Of a stretch of 64,000 bases of DNA, positions 36,101 through 44,601 are shown piece by piece. This stretch comes from Heterodera schachtii. Its lineage: Eukaryota; Nematoda; Chromadorea; Rhabditida; Heteroderidae. Each line of letters starts with the position of its first letter. Position 1 is the stretch's first letter. The notes under the pieces were generated by a model. It searched no databases. It saw only the letters and a program-made list of their open reading frames with translations, and was not told the origin of the DNA. A program made the translations under genes and the position numbers. The stretch covers positions 451,127-515,126 of the forward strand of contig SIJG01000104.1 in NCBI GenBank assembly GCA_023374025.1, given 5' to 3'.

Positions 36101-37664
36101 TTTATTGAAAAGGTCGGCCATCAATCAATATTCGGGAATGATCCCGACATTCGGGGAGAGAAAAGTCGGGGACCTGGGAGGAAATACCCCGAAACTTTTG
36201 TCGGGAATGGATGGAAAAATTTAAAAATTTCAGCAGAGAGCAACCGCCTTTGACGGGTTATAGATTATTTTTCTCAATTCCCCGAATTGGTTCGTGGAGC
36301 AACCCTAACCAATATTATGCCAATTATTTTATGATTAATTTAAATACGGATCAAACTATTAAAAATTCGGGCGTTTGGACCCCACTAATTAAGATTACGG
36401 GTTACAAATTTAGCAATTTTTCCGTATTTGATCAGTTACAGGGATTTTTATTATTTCCAGAAAGAATTTCTTGAAATATTCTGGATAAATAACCGTGATT
36501 TTTATTATTTCTATTTTTAATTTCTATTATCCTGCAAAATTTCAAAAAAAATTCATTAAGTTTAAAAAAAGTTATGACCTCAGAAAATCAAAAAAAAACA
36601 AGTTTTCTTGAACATTTTGGTCATAACTTTCTTTAAACTGGACGAAACTTTTGAAATTTTGTAGGCTAATAGTAATTAGTTTAGGCTATCGAATGATAGA
36701 AATATTTTTAAAAATTTGGTGGTTTTTGGAGCAAATTTATATCAAATTTTTTTTTATTTTGATCGTTTTTTGAGTAACGCCCATTTTGATGGTTTTTGAG
36801 AGTAACGTCATAGCACCAAATCAACAGCTAAATGTGAAGCGGATTAAATGGTTATGCACCGTTCGGTCGAGCTAAAAATATTTTTATAAAACATTTTTTC
36901 TTTTTTCACAAATAATTGTCAAATTAATTAGTTTTGGTTTTAGTATCATAACTTTGTGTTAATCACTTGCTTTGTGCCTTTGAAGCAACAAATTTTACAA
37001 TTTTGTGCGTTTGTTGAGCGAAAATTACGAGTCCAACTGATGCAATTTGACCAAATTATGGACAATTATATTGAATATAGTCACATAAGTGCCGAGAAAT
37101 TTGTAACTAATGGCAAATGCCCGCCAAAAAGAAAGGAGCAAAATCAAACAATTAAGTATGGACAATTAATCATGTACTTAGAATCCATTCCTTAATAAAT
37201 TACTTAATAATTAAATTGGCTATTTTTTGAGGAATCCATTCAAAATTAATTAAACTACGTTAAGTTATTTTTCGAACTAATCCTGTAATTAATTAAAATA
37301 TTTATTTTTTAATTAATTATTTTTGTGGAACCCATAATTTAGATTTTGACATTACAATTTTCTGTGGTACTCATAGTCTAATTAATTAAGACTAATTAAT
37401 AATTGGCATCATAATAGTTTTTTAAGGAGTCAATTTTGCAAAAGTTGGTTGGTCGGCATTAGGCTTAAGAGTGGTGAGCATTTGGAGGACAATTCGAAGC
37501 AGAATTTAAGTGCGGAATTAACAGAATACATAAACTATATTTTGAGCAACGAATTGGACGCCAAAATAATGGCGGAATACAAAGAGAAAGTGCTGAAGCA
37601 ATGCTATCAGCCAATCAAATTGGAATCAAAGCTTATGGGAACGGACGAATTGGAGAGATGGTAA
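19637..37664 (+). CDS. Giant predicted protein with signal-peptide-like start and C-terminal poly(A) polymerase
   Basis: About 26 exons, phase-compatible throughout: 19637-19907, 20021-20406, 20467-20656, 21205-21792, 21945-22445, 22859-23221, 23439-23511, 23550-23641, 23755-24066, 24383-24659, 24872-25275, 25892-26084, 27976-28331, 30171-30339, 30400-31833, 32075-32695, 32748-32890, 32961-33050, 33516-33728, 34919-35138, 35428-35523, 35576-35714, 35772-35968, 36018-36112, 36944-37155, 37427-37664. Total about 2,620 residues. The start is a hydrophobic segment (CIITVFIIVIILMTENVAGG), a candidate signal peptide or anchor. The next 2,100 or so residues are helical, Lys/Glu-rich and unrecognised. 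The C-terminus is a family X-like poly(A) polymerase (see the separate entry). Exon 6 needs a one-base frame change, or removal of an 85-nt weak intron (22963-23047). Splitting into two or more genes remains possible, for example a stop at 20749-20751 if exon 3 is read through. Confidence 0.6.
20820..21172. repeat. (CT)n microsatellite in intron 3 of the giant gene
   Basis: About 350 bp of CT dinucleotide with regular CTCGCTC, CTCACTC and CTTTCTC interruptions. It sits between exons 3 and 4; the long Leu/Ser frame through it is an artefact. Confidence 0.95.
25480..25821. mobile_element. Fragment of a word-type hAT-like element (word ACATAT)
   Basis: Lies in intron 11 of the giant gene. The segment is full of TTACATATTT and GTACATATTT words, with a self-complementary ACATATGT in the middle, and it ends AACTCCCATCCCTA. 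That is the inverse of the TAGGGATGGG end seen at 53231. I could not find the left terminus or a target duplication. Confidence 0.45.
26308..26862. mobile_element. TIR element (CACACCGTTTCAA) carrying a tRNA-like segment
   Basis: Inverted ends CACACCGTTTCAA (26308) and TTGAAACGGTGTG (ending 26862) bound 555 bp in intron 12 of the giant gene. The interior holds the tRNA-like segment 26349-26420, a relic of the foldback family with a TTGATATCATTC motif (near 26510), and a CT/GA hairpin near 26770-26850. A separate hAT-like element has inserted at its right end and its target duplication overlaps that end. Confidence 0.55.
26349..26420 (+). ncRNA. tRNA-like / tRNA-derived SINE head (pseudo-tRNA)
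   Basis: An A-box-like TGGCGAAGTGG (26355) and an exact B-box GGTTCGAGTCC (26400-26410) are spaced as in an RNA polymerase III tRNA promoter. Box sequences resemble Ser/Leu tRNAs, but the acceptor stem pairs only partly and no clean anticodon arm is visible. A working tRNA is therefore unlikely. It is better seen as a tRNA-derived repeat or pseudogene. Confidence 0.5.
26866..27664. mobile_element. hAT-like element, word TTCCGA
   Basis: 799 bp, from CAGGGATGGCACGG to CCATCCCTG, flanked by perfect 8-bp duplications GTGTGTGT (26858-26865 and 27665-27672). The first 150 bp and last 190 bp consist of TTCCGA words with spacers TTTTTGGGG, TTTTGGACC and TTTTGGGTC, and open with the self-complementary CGGAATTCCG. 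The core carries two copies of the CGGCGGCGCCTATCGGCACC hairpin (27108, 27244). No transposase coding is visible. Intron 12 of the giant gene. Confidence 0.85.
28473..28760. mobile_element. Fragment of a word-type hAT-like element (word TTACGG)
   Basis: Begins CAGGGCTGCACG in intron 13 of the giant gene. It contains TTACGG/CCGTAA words including the hairpin TTACGGAAATCCGTAA, and the spacer GGGGTCCAAAAA. The right terminus was not found; a poly-G run follows at about 28706-28723. A related copy brackets the element at 33827-34618. Confidence 0.5.
29184..29941. mobile_element. hAT-like element, word AGGCT
   Basis: 758 bp bounded by CAGAGCTCCCAGATC and GATCTGGGAGCCTTG, flanked by exact AAAATAAT duplications (29176-29183, 29942-29949). 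It opens with the hairpin GAGGCTTTAGCCTC. GAGGCTTTT words fill both ends, and two CGGCGGCGCC-type hairpins lie in the core (29538, 29675). Intron 13 of the giant gene. Homologous scaffold to 33827-34618, with the word replaced. Confidence 0.85.
30696..31289 (+). repeat. Coding minisatellite, 66-bp unit, nine copies
   Basis: Within exon 15 of the giant gene a 22-residue unit, ESEQKEEKGKERKGEESERI plus SE, is repeated nine times without breaking frame. Two alternating endings occur (ERISE/ERISK and QRNTK). The product is a highly charged, probably helical or disordered segment followed by about 170 further Lys/Glu/Arg-rich residues. Confidence 0.93.
33765..34690. mobile_element. Older TTACGG-word element interrupted by a later insertion
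   Basis: Words ATTACGG, CCGTAATTACGG and TTACGGATTACGG occur on both sides of the 33827-34618 element (33785-33818 and 34627-34690). They resemble the fragment at 28473. The younger element has split it at CTTTAGAT, giving a relative age order. Confidence 0.45.
33827..34618. mobile_element. hAT-like element, word CTGAT/ATCAG
   Basis: 792 bp from CAGGGTTCGGATCG to GATCCGAACCCTG with perfect 8-bp duplications CTTTAGAT (33819-33826, 34619-34626). ATCAGAACAT/TGTTCTGAT words fill both ends, including the hairpin TCTGATTTATCAGA near the right end. Two inverted-orientation hairpins with GGTGCCGATAGGCGCC lie in the core (34124, 34323). Intron 19 of the giant gene. It is inverted relative to its homologue at 39539-40380. 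Confidence 0.88.
36113..36943. other. Intron 24 of the giant gene with repeat relics
   Basis: Donor GTCGGC and acceptor GGTTTTAG rejoin the RNA-binding region exactly where other poly(A) polymerases are continuous. The interior contains a TCGGGAATGATCCCGA hairpin with CGGGA words (36130-36210). At 36540-36780 there is a relic of the foldback family (AAAGTTATGACC, GGCTATCGAATGATA). The open frame at 36211-36474 inside it shows no recognisable protein. Confidence 0.55.
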
Positions 37665-38750
37665 AGGGGCGGAGTCGTTGTTTAAAAAACGATTATTATT
37701 GAAATTTTTGATGAAAAATTATTTATAATTTTGCTCAAGATCAACGAAATTTTTAATATTAATTTCATTTGGTAACCCTTAGTTTTTTCTATCGTTCTGC
37801 AAAGGTGATGACAAGCGAAACTCAAAAAATCTTGGTTTCTGAACATTTTCACCATAACTTTGAAATTTAAAAAAAAATTTTTTTGAAATTTTGCAGGCTA
37901 ATTGAGAACATTTAGAGCTAACAATAATACTAAGAATTAAAAATTTGGTTGCTTTAGAGCAAAGTTATAAGTTTAATTTATTTTGGTGGTTTTTAAATAA
38001 CGACATAGCAATGAAAAGCCAAAAATGAAAAAAAACCAAAAACAAATTTAGGAATATTATCAAAAAAGAATACAAAAATGAATGATCACAACAGCACACT
38101 ACGGTAAAAACCCAACTCGTACTATTTTAGAGTATCTTTTTTTCTCTGTTCTCTGATGAACGCTGTCTCGCTTTTTTCTGTTTCTATATTTACTACATAA
38201 TAGTACGAGTTGGGTTTCGTCCCACACTACAGTACTGCAGAAGAGTCGTAGCCGAAAAAGCAAAAACATACTTATTACTGTAATTAACGAATTAATAAAT
38301 TAGTGCATTTTTGTTAATAAGCCTAAATTGAAAATAAAATTTGGTGTGACTTCACTTTGATTTATTCACACTAACATTGCTTTAAACAATAAACGGAAAA
38401 ATCTTTTGCTGATTTGTGATTTAATGTAAGATAAACATTTTAACAGTGGCTTTTAAAATATTTTTCAAAATTCTTTTTGTTCCACTAATTTTACAGCTAA
38501 TACTGTAATCATCGTCATTTAACAATTTTGCCACTAATTACATTTAGAACCAATAGAATAACAATTAGTTTTCGCATTTTGGTTGGAATCAGCAGTTTAT
38601 GACTTGAGTTATAACGTAATTAAAATTCGAAAGACACACAACTTTTTTTCAAAAGTCTAATTGCTTAGTTTTTGTTTAGAAAATTCTCCTCTTCTAAACT
38701 TTTTTAGATACTAAATTTGTTCGGTTTAGTTGGGAATGAAGCAAGTTATG
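37665..38750. other. Intergenic, with a foldback relic and a short TIR element
   Basis: 37790-38040 resembles half of the foldback family (ATAACTTTG, GCAGGCTAATTGAGAAC, AGAGCAAAGTTATAAG). 38098-38232 has inverted ends sharing AACCCAACTCGTACTATT around a CT-rich middle, typical of a miniature element. The rest, to 38750, is AT-rich without signals I recognise. Confidence 0.5.
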
Positions 38751-38759
38751 GTTGATCAA

Positions 38760-39070
38760 TAGGGTTCCCAATTATATGGAAATCCATATATTTTTTTCCT
38801 GGACTGTTTGAGGCCTGAAACGCACGAAAAACATGTTTTTAGCTTGATTTGAAGCTTTTAGGATGGATTTCTATATCAATATTTTCCATATTTTTCCATA
38901 TTTCGCGATTTATGTCCATATTTCTATATTTGTGATTTTTGAAAATTTACACTTCAATTCGAAAAATTTATGTCCATGTTTTTGTCATTTTATGTCCATA
39001 TTTCGTGATTTTTGGACAATATTTTATGGCCATATTTCGCGATTTTATATCCATATTTTCGGGAACCCTA
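38760..39070. mobile_element. hAT-like element, word ATATGG/CCATAT
   Basis: 311 bp from TAGGGTTCCC to GGGAACCCTA with exact, palindromic 8-bp duplications TTGATCAA (38752-38759, 39071-39078). It opens with the hairpin TATGGAAATCCATA. The right half is filled with TTTCCATA and GTCCATATTT words plus CGCGATTT spacers. Confidence 0.85.
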
Positions 39071-39151
39071 TTGATCAAATAAAAAATACAAAAAACGCAT
39101 TTACCAATGTAAATTTAAAATTAGCGCGCAAAAATTTACGACAATTACAGA

Positions 39152-39317
39152 ATATTCTCTAATTATCGCCCAGTCTCTATTAATCGCGCAGTCTCCAATT
39201 ATCCCCCACTCTACGAGGCGTTTGAAAAATAATCCCCCAGTCTCCATTTATCCCATTATCCCCCCATTCTCTGAGGATGTTGGAAATAATCCCCCATAGG
39301 TGATAATTAGAGAATAT
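39152..39317. mobile_element. Short TIR element built of AATTATCCCCC words
   Basis: About 166 bp with inverted ends ATATTCTCTAATTATC and GATAATTAGAGAATAT. The inside repeats AATTATCGCCCAGTCTC and TAATCCCCCAGTCTCC variants. No target duplication could be fixed. Confidence 0.6.
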
Positions 39318-39538
39318 ACGGTATGCTATTTGGCTTTATGAGTAATTTTGTCCGACACTGGGCTTGACCCATAATGCCACTGGCAGATATTATTGACTTC
39401 ACTTTTCTCTCCCCAAGGGGGGAGATGCGCTGTTCCCGGAAGTAAGTGCAATACCAGGACAACGCAAGGCCAAGCGAATGCAAAAAACAATAGCAACGGC
39501 CAATTTCCAAAAAGTGTTATGGTAACTCAGGGTTAGAG

Positions 39539-40380
39539 CAGGGTTCGGATCTGTCCTTATTTATAAGATTTGTCCTTATTTGGAGGGTCCAAATCTTACA
39601 AAATAAAAATGTCCTTATTTGTAAGATTTGTCCTTATTTCAGGCTATTGTTCTTATTTTGTTCTTATTTCTTAAATATATTCATAATTTTGAAATTTATG
39701 GTCAAATGTTCTTATTTTACCTATAAATTTTTAAAAAAATTTTCCCCGGCGGCGCCTATCGGCACCGCCGGACGCTACAAATACTTTACTTTCTTTAAAA
39801 TTGGCTCAAAAATCACCAAAATTTATGCAATTTTTAGACAAAATCTGTTCTCAAATCAAAAAGAAATTACAAAAAATTTTCCCGATGGCGCCTATCGGCG
39901 CCACCGGATGCCCATGTCCAACCTCCAAAATTTTTTGAAAAAATGTCGCAAAAAAAGCCTTTTGAATGTAAAAATGGTCGCTAATTGACTCAAAATCGCA
40001 AAAATTGATAATTTTTGATGAAAATCTGTTAACAAATCAGAAAGAAATTACAAAAATTTTCCGGCGGCACCTATCGGCACCGCCGGACCCACTCCCCTCC
40101 CCCGTTCTCCAAAATTTCTTGGAAAAATGCGCCGTAAAAAATTTGTTAAAAATTTGATTTTTTAGATAAAAATTGCACTGAATTTGCTAATTTTCTCCCA
40201 AAAATTGTTAAAAATGATCATGGGAGGTGAAAAATATAATATTTGATATATTTTTGATCGAATAAATTGTAAAAATATCTGATTTGAAGCAATTTTGCGA
40301 AATGTTCTTATTTTTGACCCTAAAATCTTATTTCTTGGCCTTGATGTTCTTATTTTGAAAAATTTTCGATCCGAACCCAG
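39539..40380. mobile_element. hAT-like element, word CTTAT/ATAAG
   Basis: 842 bp from CAGGGTTCGGATC to GATCCGAACCCAG with exact duplications GGTTAGAG (39531-39538, 40381-40388). It opens TGTCCTTATTTATAAGATT. TGTCCTTATTT/TGTTCTTATTT words fill both ends, and three CGGCGGCGCC-type hairpins lie in the core (39746, 39880, 40060). It is collinear with the reverse complement of 33827-34618, except that CTGAT became CTTAT wherever the word occurs. Confidence 0.88.
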
Positions 40381-40639
40381 GGTTAGAGCTGCCACGGAAA
40401 GCGAAAGTAAGCAAAGAATTCCTCTCTAATCGGAAAATAAAATAATTTGGAAATGAATGGGGAGAAAAAGAGGGAGAAAATTGGACAGGAACGAACAGAG
40501 AAATTAAAAATAAAAAGCGGAGAGAGAACAGCAGCAAAGTGAGTGCAGCAGCAGAAAGAGTGTGTTGTATTGGCGACAAAGAAGCCAGAGACAGACAGAC
40601 AACACACAAATAAGAGAATGGAAAGAGATTTGGGGTGCT

Positions 40640-41030
40640 ATGTCAACCGACGAAAGTGCAAATTTGGGCGACCGACGAAAAGTGCAAAATTTGCTAATTT
40701 TTGAATAAATCAACTCATAACTTTGCTCAAGACGCAACCAAATTGCACAATCTTGGTATCATACGATAGCCCTAAGAGTTCTCTATTAGCCTGCCAAATT
40801 TTCAAAAAATTTTATTAAGCTTTTCAAAAGTTATGACAATTTTTCCAGTTTTTTGGCTTTAATTTGTGAAAAAATTAATAAAATTTTTTGAAATTTGGCA
40901 TGCTAATAACACAATTTAAGGGCTATCGTATGATACCAAGATTGTGCAATTTGGTTGCGTCTTGAGCAAAGTTATGAGTTGATTTATTCAAAAATTTAGC
41001 AAATTTTGCACTTTTCGTCGGTCGACCAAC
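40640..41030. mobile_element. Foldback (fully palindromic) element
   Basis: Two arms of about 160 bp are near-perfect reverse complements: 40665-40830, running from GACCGACGAAAAGTGC through TTGGTATCATACGATAGCCC, and 40865-41023. The transcript would form one long hairpin. It lies about 130 bp upstream of the cyclin-like start codon. Confidence 0.8.
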
Positions 41031-41157
41031 CACGGAGATTTGGATTTTAATTGTCACACATTAGCGGAAAAAACAAAACAAAATTTGACGGACACGACAC
41101 ATTTAAGATTTATTTTTCAGGAGAAACTCAACGTTTTATTTACGCAATTTTTAATCC

Positions 41158-44013
41158 ATGGCAACGTCGGCTAACCATCGGCCAATCTTCGAATTTATTG
41201 TCGAATTGGGTATGTGAATTTTTGACATTTTTGGGCTTTTCTGCAATTTTCAAACAATTATGTTCCTTCTTTTTAATTCCAAAATTGCCTTTCCATTTAA
41301 ATAGTTCGAGAAATGTCCGATTTTGCCGGGACCCTAAATTTCGGCATTTTGTCCAATACGATCCCCGTTCCGAATCGAATTTCACTCATTTATTTCCCCT
41401 CATTTGCGCAGGCATTCGTCTCCAGGCCGATTCGCTGACCGTCGCCTTTGCCTCGGTGTATTGCCATCGCGTGTTGCGCCAAAAGGCTTTTCCGGGCGAC
41501 CAAATTTGTCCTTTTGTGAGCCTTTTTTATGCCTTACCCGAACTTTTAAGGCCTAATTGCACTTTAAGCGTCCAATCTTCGGTTTCTTTGGCCATAACTT
41601 TTTTCTTTTTTGGTCAATGCTTACATCCTTCGCATCAAACGAATAGCTGAAGGCCATTGAACTTTTGGATAACTAATTCTGGGCTAAAAGCAACAGACAA
41701 AAAATTATTCGGAAGAATACACTTGAAAAAGCGGCGGTTTATGTTTTCTCGTTGTAATTTTTTTATTAACTTTTTTTGTATTTATAAATTCTTGGGACTT
41801 TAAGGTTTTGTTCGATACCAAGAATATAAGCATTTGCCAAATAAGAAAAAAAGTTTTGGCCAAAGAAACGGAAGATTGGGCGTCTAAAGTGGCACTAGAG
41901 CAAATTTTCGAATTAATTTTTGCCATTTCGCTCTTTTTTGCTGTAAATGTTTACAATTTTCTGGCTTTATCTAACCCCCTCCCCTTCAGACAATGGCTTC
42001 CGCCTGTGTTTTGGTGGCCGGAAAAGTGACAAACGACGCGCGTATTAACACGCGCGACGTGATGAACATGGCGTACAGGTTTTTCTTTTTTTAAACCCGA
42101 TTTTTCAACTGTCCTTTCAAAACTCGGCCATTTTTTGTGCCATTTATTGGCCTTTATCCTTTCAAATTTCATTGTTTTTATTGGAAAATGCACCTTCGAC
42201 AATGCTTTTTTATCCATCGTCGAATTCTTTGGCGAATTGTTGAAATTTGGGCAATTGTTAGGCTCGAAACCCCAATTTTTTTTTCTTTTTTTTTAATCAT
42301 TTATTTTCCCTAATTTTTCCCATTTCCCCCCAAAAAGTGTTCTCCACCCGCAAATGGCCCCGTTGGAAATTGGCGATTTGTCTTATGCGTTGCGCGAAGG
42401 GCTCGTCGAAATGGAGTTGGTGGTGCTCCGTTTCCTGCGCTTTCGTCTCAACTTTGAGCATCCACATCAGGTGAAAGAAGGAAAGGAAGGGAAAGGACAA
42501 ACAAAAAAAAATGGGGGAATAAAATTAACGAAACGGAACCATCGAAATTTAGTGAATGAATTTAAACAAAAAAATTGGTTTTTTTTAGGGATGGGGAGAC
42601 GAACTGCTCCCCAGGGAATTAAACACCGAAAAAAGGAAATTCCAAATACAATAATTTTGGCATATAAATTATAAGGATTTGCTGGGGCTAATTACCGCAC
42701 ATATAATTAATTAAATTTGCATTTTTTCACTTCCCCCCCCCTTAAGGACCTCATTCTGATGCTCCGTCTGCTCCGCGATTGGTACCCCAACAGCCTGGGC
42801 AGACACTTTGACGACGCGTGCCGCGTGTCCGCCATGTTTCTGCAGGTGCCGTCGGGGGGGGGGGGGGCGAACATCCCCCCCCCCCTTCGAGATTTCATAA
42901 TTTTGGATTTATTTTGGTATTTTTGAGACTCAAAATTTCACGAGACTCCCAATAATTGTGAGACTGACAACGAAACCAAAAAACCTGACATTTTTTTTCG
43001 AAAATTTTTCTTGAACAGCTAAAAACGCATTATAACCTTATATAAATTAAAAAACGTCATTTTTACAAAAATTTAAAAAGGAGGCTTTATGCCATTTTCC
43101 AGATTTTCGAACTGTTTTTGAAAAAAGCGCGAGTGTTTCAAAAAAGGCCGTCGATTTTCATGGACGGACCCATTCGGTATTTTTTCGGCGCATTTTTCGA
43201 AAAAAAAAAAACTTTCTTTAAAAAATTAAAAATCCTGATTATCAGGAGGGAGTGGGTATAATGCACCCATTTATTGAAAAATTATAGAAAAAAAAGTCGG
43301 GCGGCGCAAACCGAGTCCGAACAAAACAACAAATTTGTTTTAATGATTAAGGATTTGTATGCCGAACCACAAATTGTGCTGGACCACAAGCCGAGAACGT
43401 TGGCCGTTGCGGTAAGCGCACTTTTGGCAATTTATTACAATAATTCAGTCCATAATTTGCTGACTCTCAATCTATTTTTAAATTCAATTCCCCCCCCCCC
43501 CCCCCCCGCAAAAAAAATTGGTTCAAAATTTGCTTTTTATATTTTGGGGGTTTTTTAGTTTCATTTTTCGGGTGAATTACCCGAAATTTCGAGAATATTT
43601 TTTGACGCTTAAAAATTTCGGGTAAAACTTGAGGAATGAACGAATTTCTTCCAACAAACACATTTTATGCCGATTTTCGTCTCGATTTTGTCCATCCTCC
43701 CCTTTTTTCTCAGCTTTTGTCCATGGCATTTTCCTCGCTCCGTTTGACGGACGTCGTGGAGGAAGACTGGGCAACGACGTTCATGCCGAAGTACGACGGA
43801 CGGCACATTGCGCGAATCAAACGCAAAATTGTGGACAGAGTGTACGGCAACAACGGGGACAGAGAAAGAGAGGACGAAGACACCGCAGAAAAAACAACGC
43901 GAGAGGGAGAGGAGGCACAGACAGCGAAAGAAAACGAAGTAATAGCAGTAGCAGCAGCAAAGAGGAGGAAGACAGTGGAAGCAGAGCGAAAGAGAAATGC
44001 GAGGGAGTGGTGA
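41158..44013 (+). CDS. Cyclin-Q-like (CCNQ/FAM58A family) cyclin
   Basis: Seven exons (41158-41209, 41412-41515, 41990-42078, 42338-42470, 42747-42845, 43352-43411, 43714-44013) join in phase to 278 residues, close to the 248 of human CCNQ. The N-terminus MATSANHRPIFEFIVELGI matches the 'RFIMEAGVKLG' start of the cyclin box. Then come AFASVYCHRV, the box-1 core VLVAGKV with TRDVMNMAY, and ELVVLRFLRFRLNFEHPHQ, the strongest signature (family: LLMLRVLRFQVSFQHPHK). A second cyclin fold ends in the block around HIARIKRKIVDRVYG. A Lys/Arg/Glu-rich tail of about 50 residues is extra. CCNQ activates CDK10 in animals; I infer the same partner here. Intron 2 holds a foldback element. Cyclin L/K kinship is less likely given the HPH motif context. 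Confidence 0.87.
41563..41903. mobile_element. Foldback element in intron 2 of the cyclin-like gene
   Basis: Arms at 41566-41645 and 41805-41897 are reverse complements (TTTAAGCGTCCAATCTTCGG against CCGAAAGATTGG-type sequence, with TTTGGCCATAACTTTTTTC). About 160 bp of unique sequence separates them. It shares the AACTTTTTTC and GATACCAAGAAT motifs of the other foldbacks. Confidence 0.75.
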
Positions 44014-44601
44014 CAGACAGACAGACGAGAGAGGGAGGGAGGAAGAAAACATCCCACAGAGCCGAGACTCTCGTTGGACTTCACACAATCACAAAATTTT
44101 TATGTGCTATAATTATGAAATAAACAATTCTTACAAAAATTTCTACTAAAATAACAACAAAAAAACAAACAAAAGAATTCCCCTCGCCCCTCATCGTTGC
44201 TCCATTGCATTGGCCATTTCTGTTGTTTGTGTTCCGCTGCTGTAATGTACAGTTGCGCGGTGGTGAAGCAGTGAAGCCCTAAATGGTCATTTTGGGCAAA
44301 TTGGACAGCAAAAATCATTAAAGAAAAACTACAAACTCAAAAGAATTTGGGTCAAAAACAAATAAATGAGCCCGACCTTGAGAGCTCTCCCAGGGAGAGA
44401 CCAGAATATTTGGATGCCTTATTGTATCAAAAATAACTTTCGAGTAAATTTGTTGGCAAATTGAGTCAAAATTTTGAAATTCTGTTGGAAATGGTAATTT
44501 GAAAATTTAAACTTGGAAGAAAACATTTTTTGTCTTAAATCCGACGGAAATTGATGAAAAAAACTGCTCTAAATTAGTGTCCCATCCTCTTAAAATGGTT
44601 T
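44014..44601. other. Convergent intergenic space
   Basis: Separates the ends of two convergent genes. It contains CA/GA-rich sequence just after the cyclin stop and an AT-rich remainder. An AATAAA-type signal is plausible near 44118 (GAAATAAAC) for the cyclin-like gene. Nothing else is recognised. Confidence 0.45.

Larger units (their letters stand above)
32961..37664 (+). other. Poly(A) polymerase module (catalytic, central and RNA-binding regions) within the giant gene
   Basis: Nine exons give the standard eukaryotic poly(A) polymerase order. A helix (INELLTENGYTDCPSVELAL) precedes the nucleotidyltransferase motif GSYALGTHSRGSDIDAICIV, where the G-S and D-x-D are present. The third carboxylate lies in NIEFDLSF. 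These correspond to Asp113, Asp115 and Asp167 of mammalian PAP, so catalysis looks intact. The central domain shows IIKFWAKS, then YGNKFGFFNGISLAILCTKI, YYPNAS and WNWPMPIKID (compare WEWPNPVLL). The RNA-binding region shows EWNRLFHTQKFIEK joined to YHNFVLITCF, an FVERKLR match and the SWLVGIRL strand. Expected chemistry is adding AMP to RNA 3' ends. No C-terminal nuclear-localisation tail is seen. Two splice donors here are GTCGGY (33051, 36113). Confidence 0.88.

Noticed and set aside
36211..36474. 87-residue plus frame inside the giant gene
   Set aside because: It lies in an intron defined by exact continuity of the poly(A) polymerase RNA-binding region on both sides.
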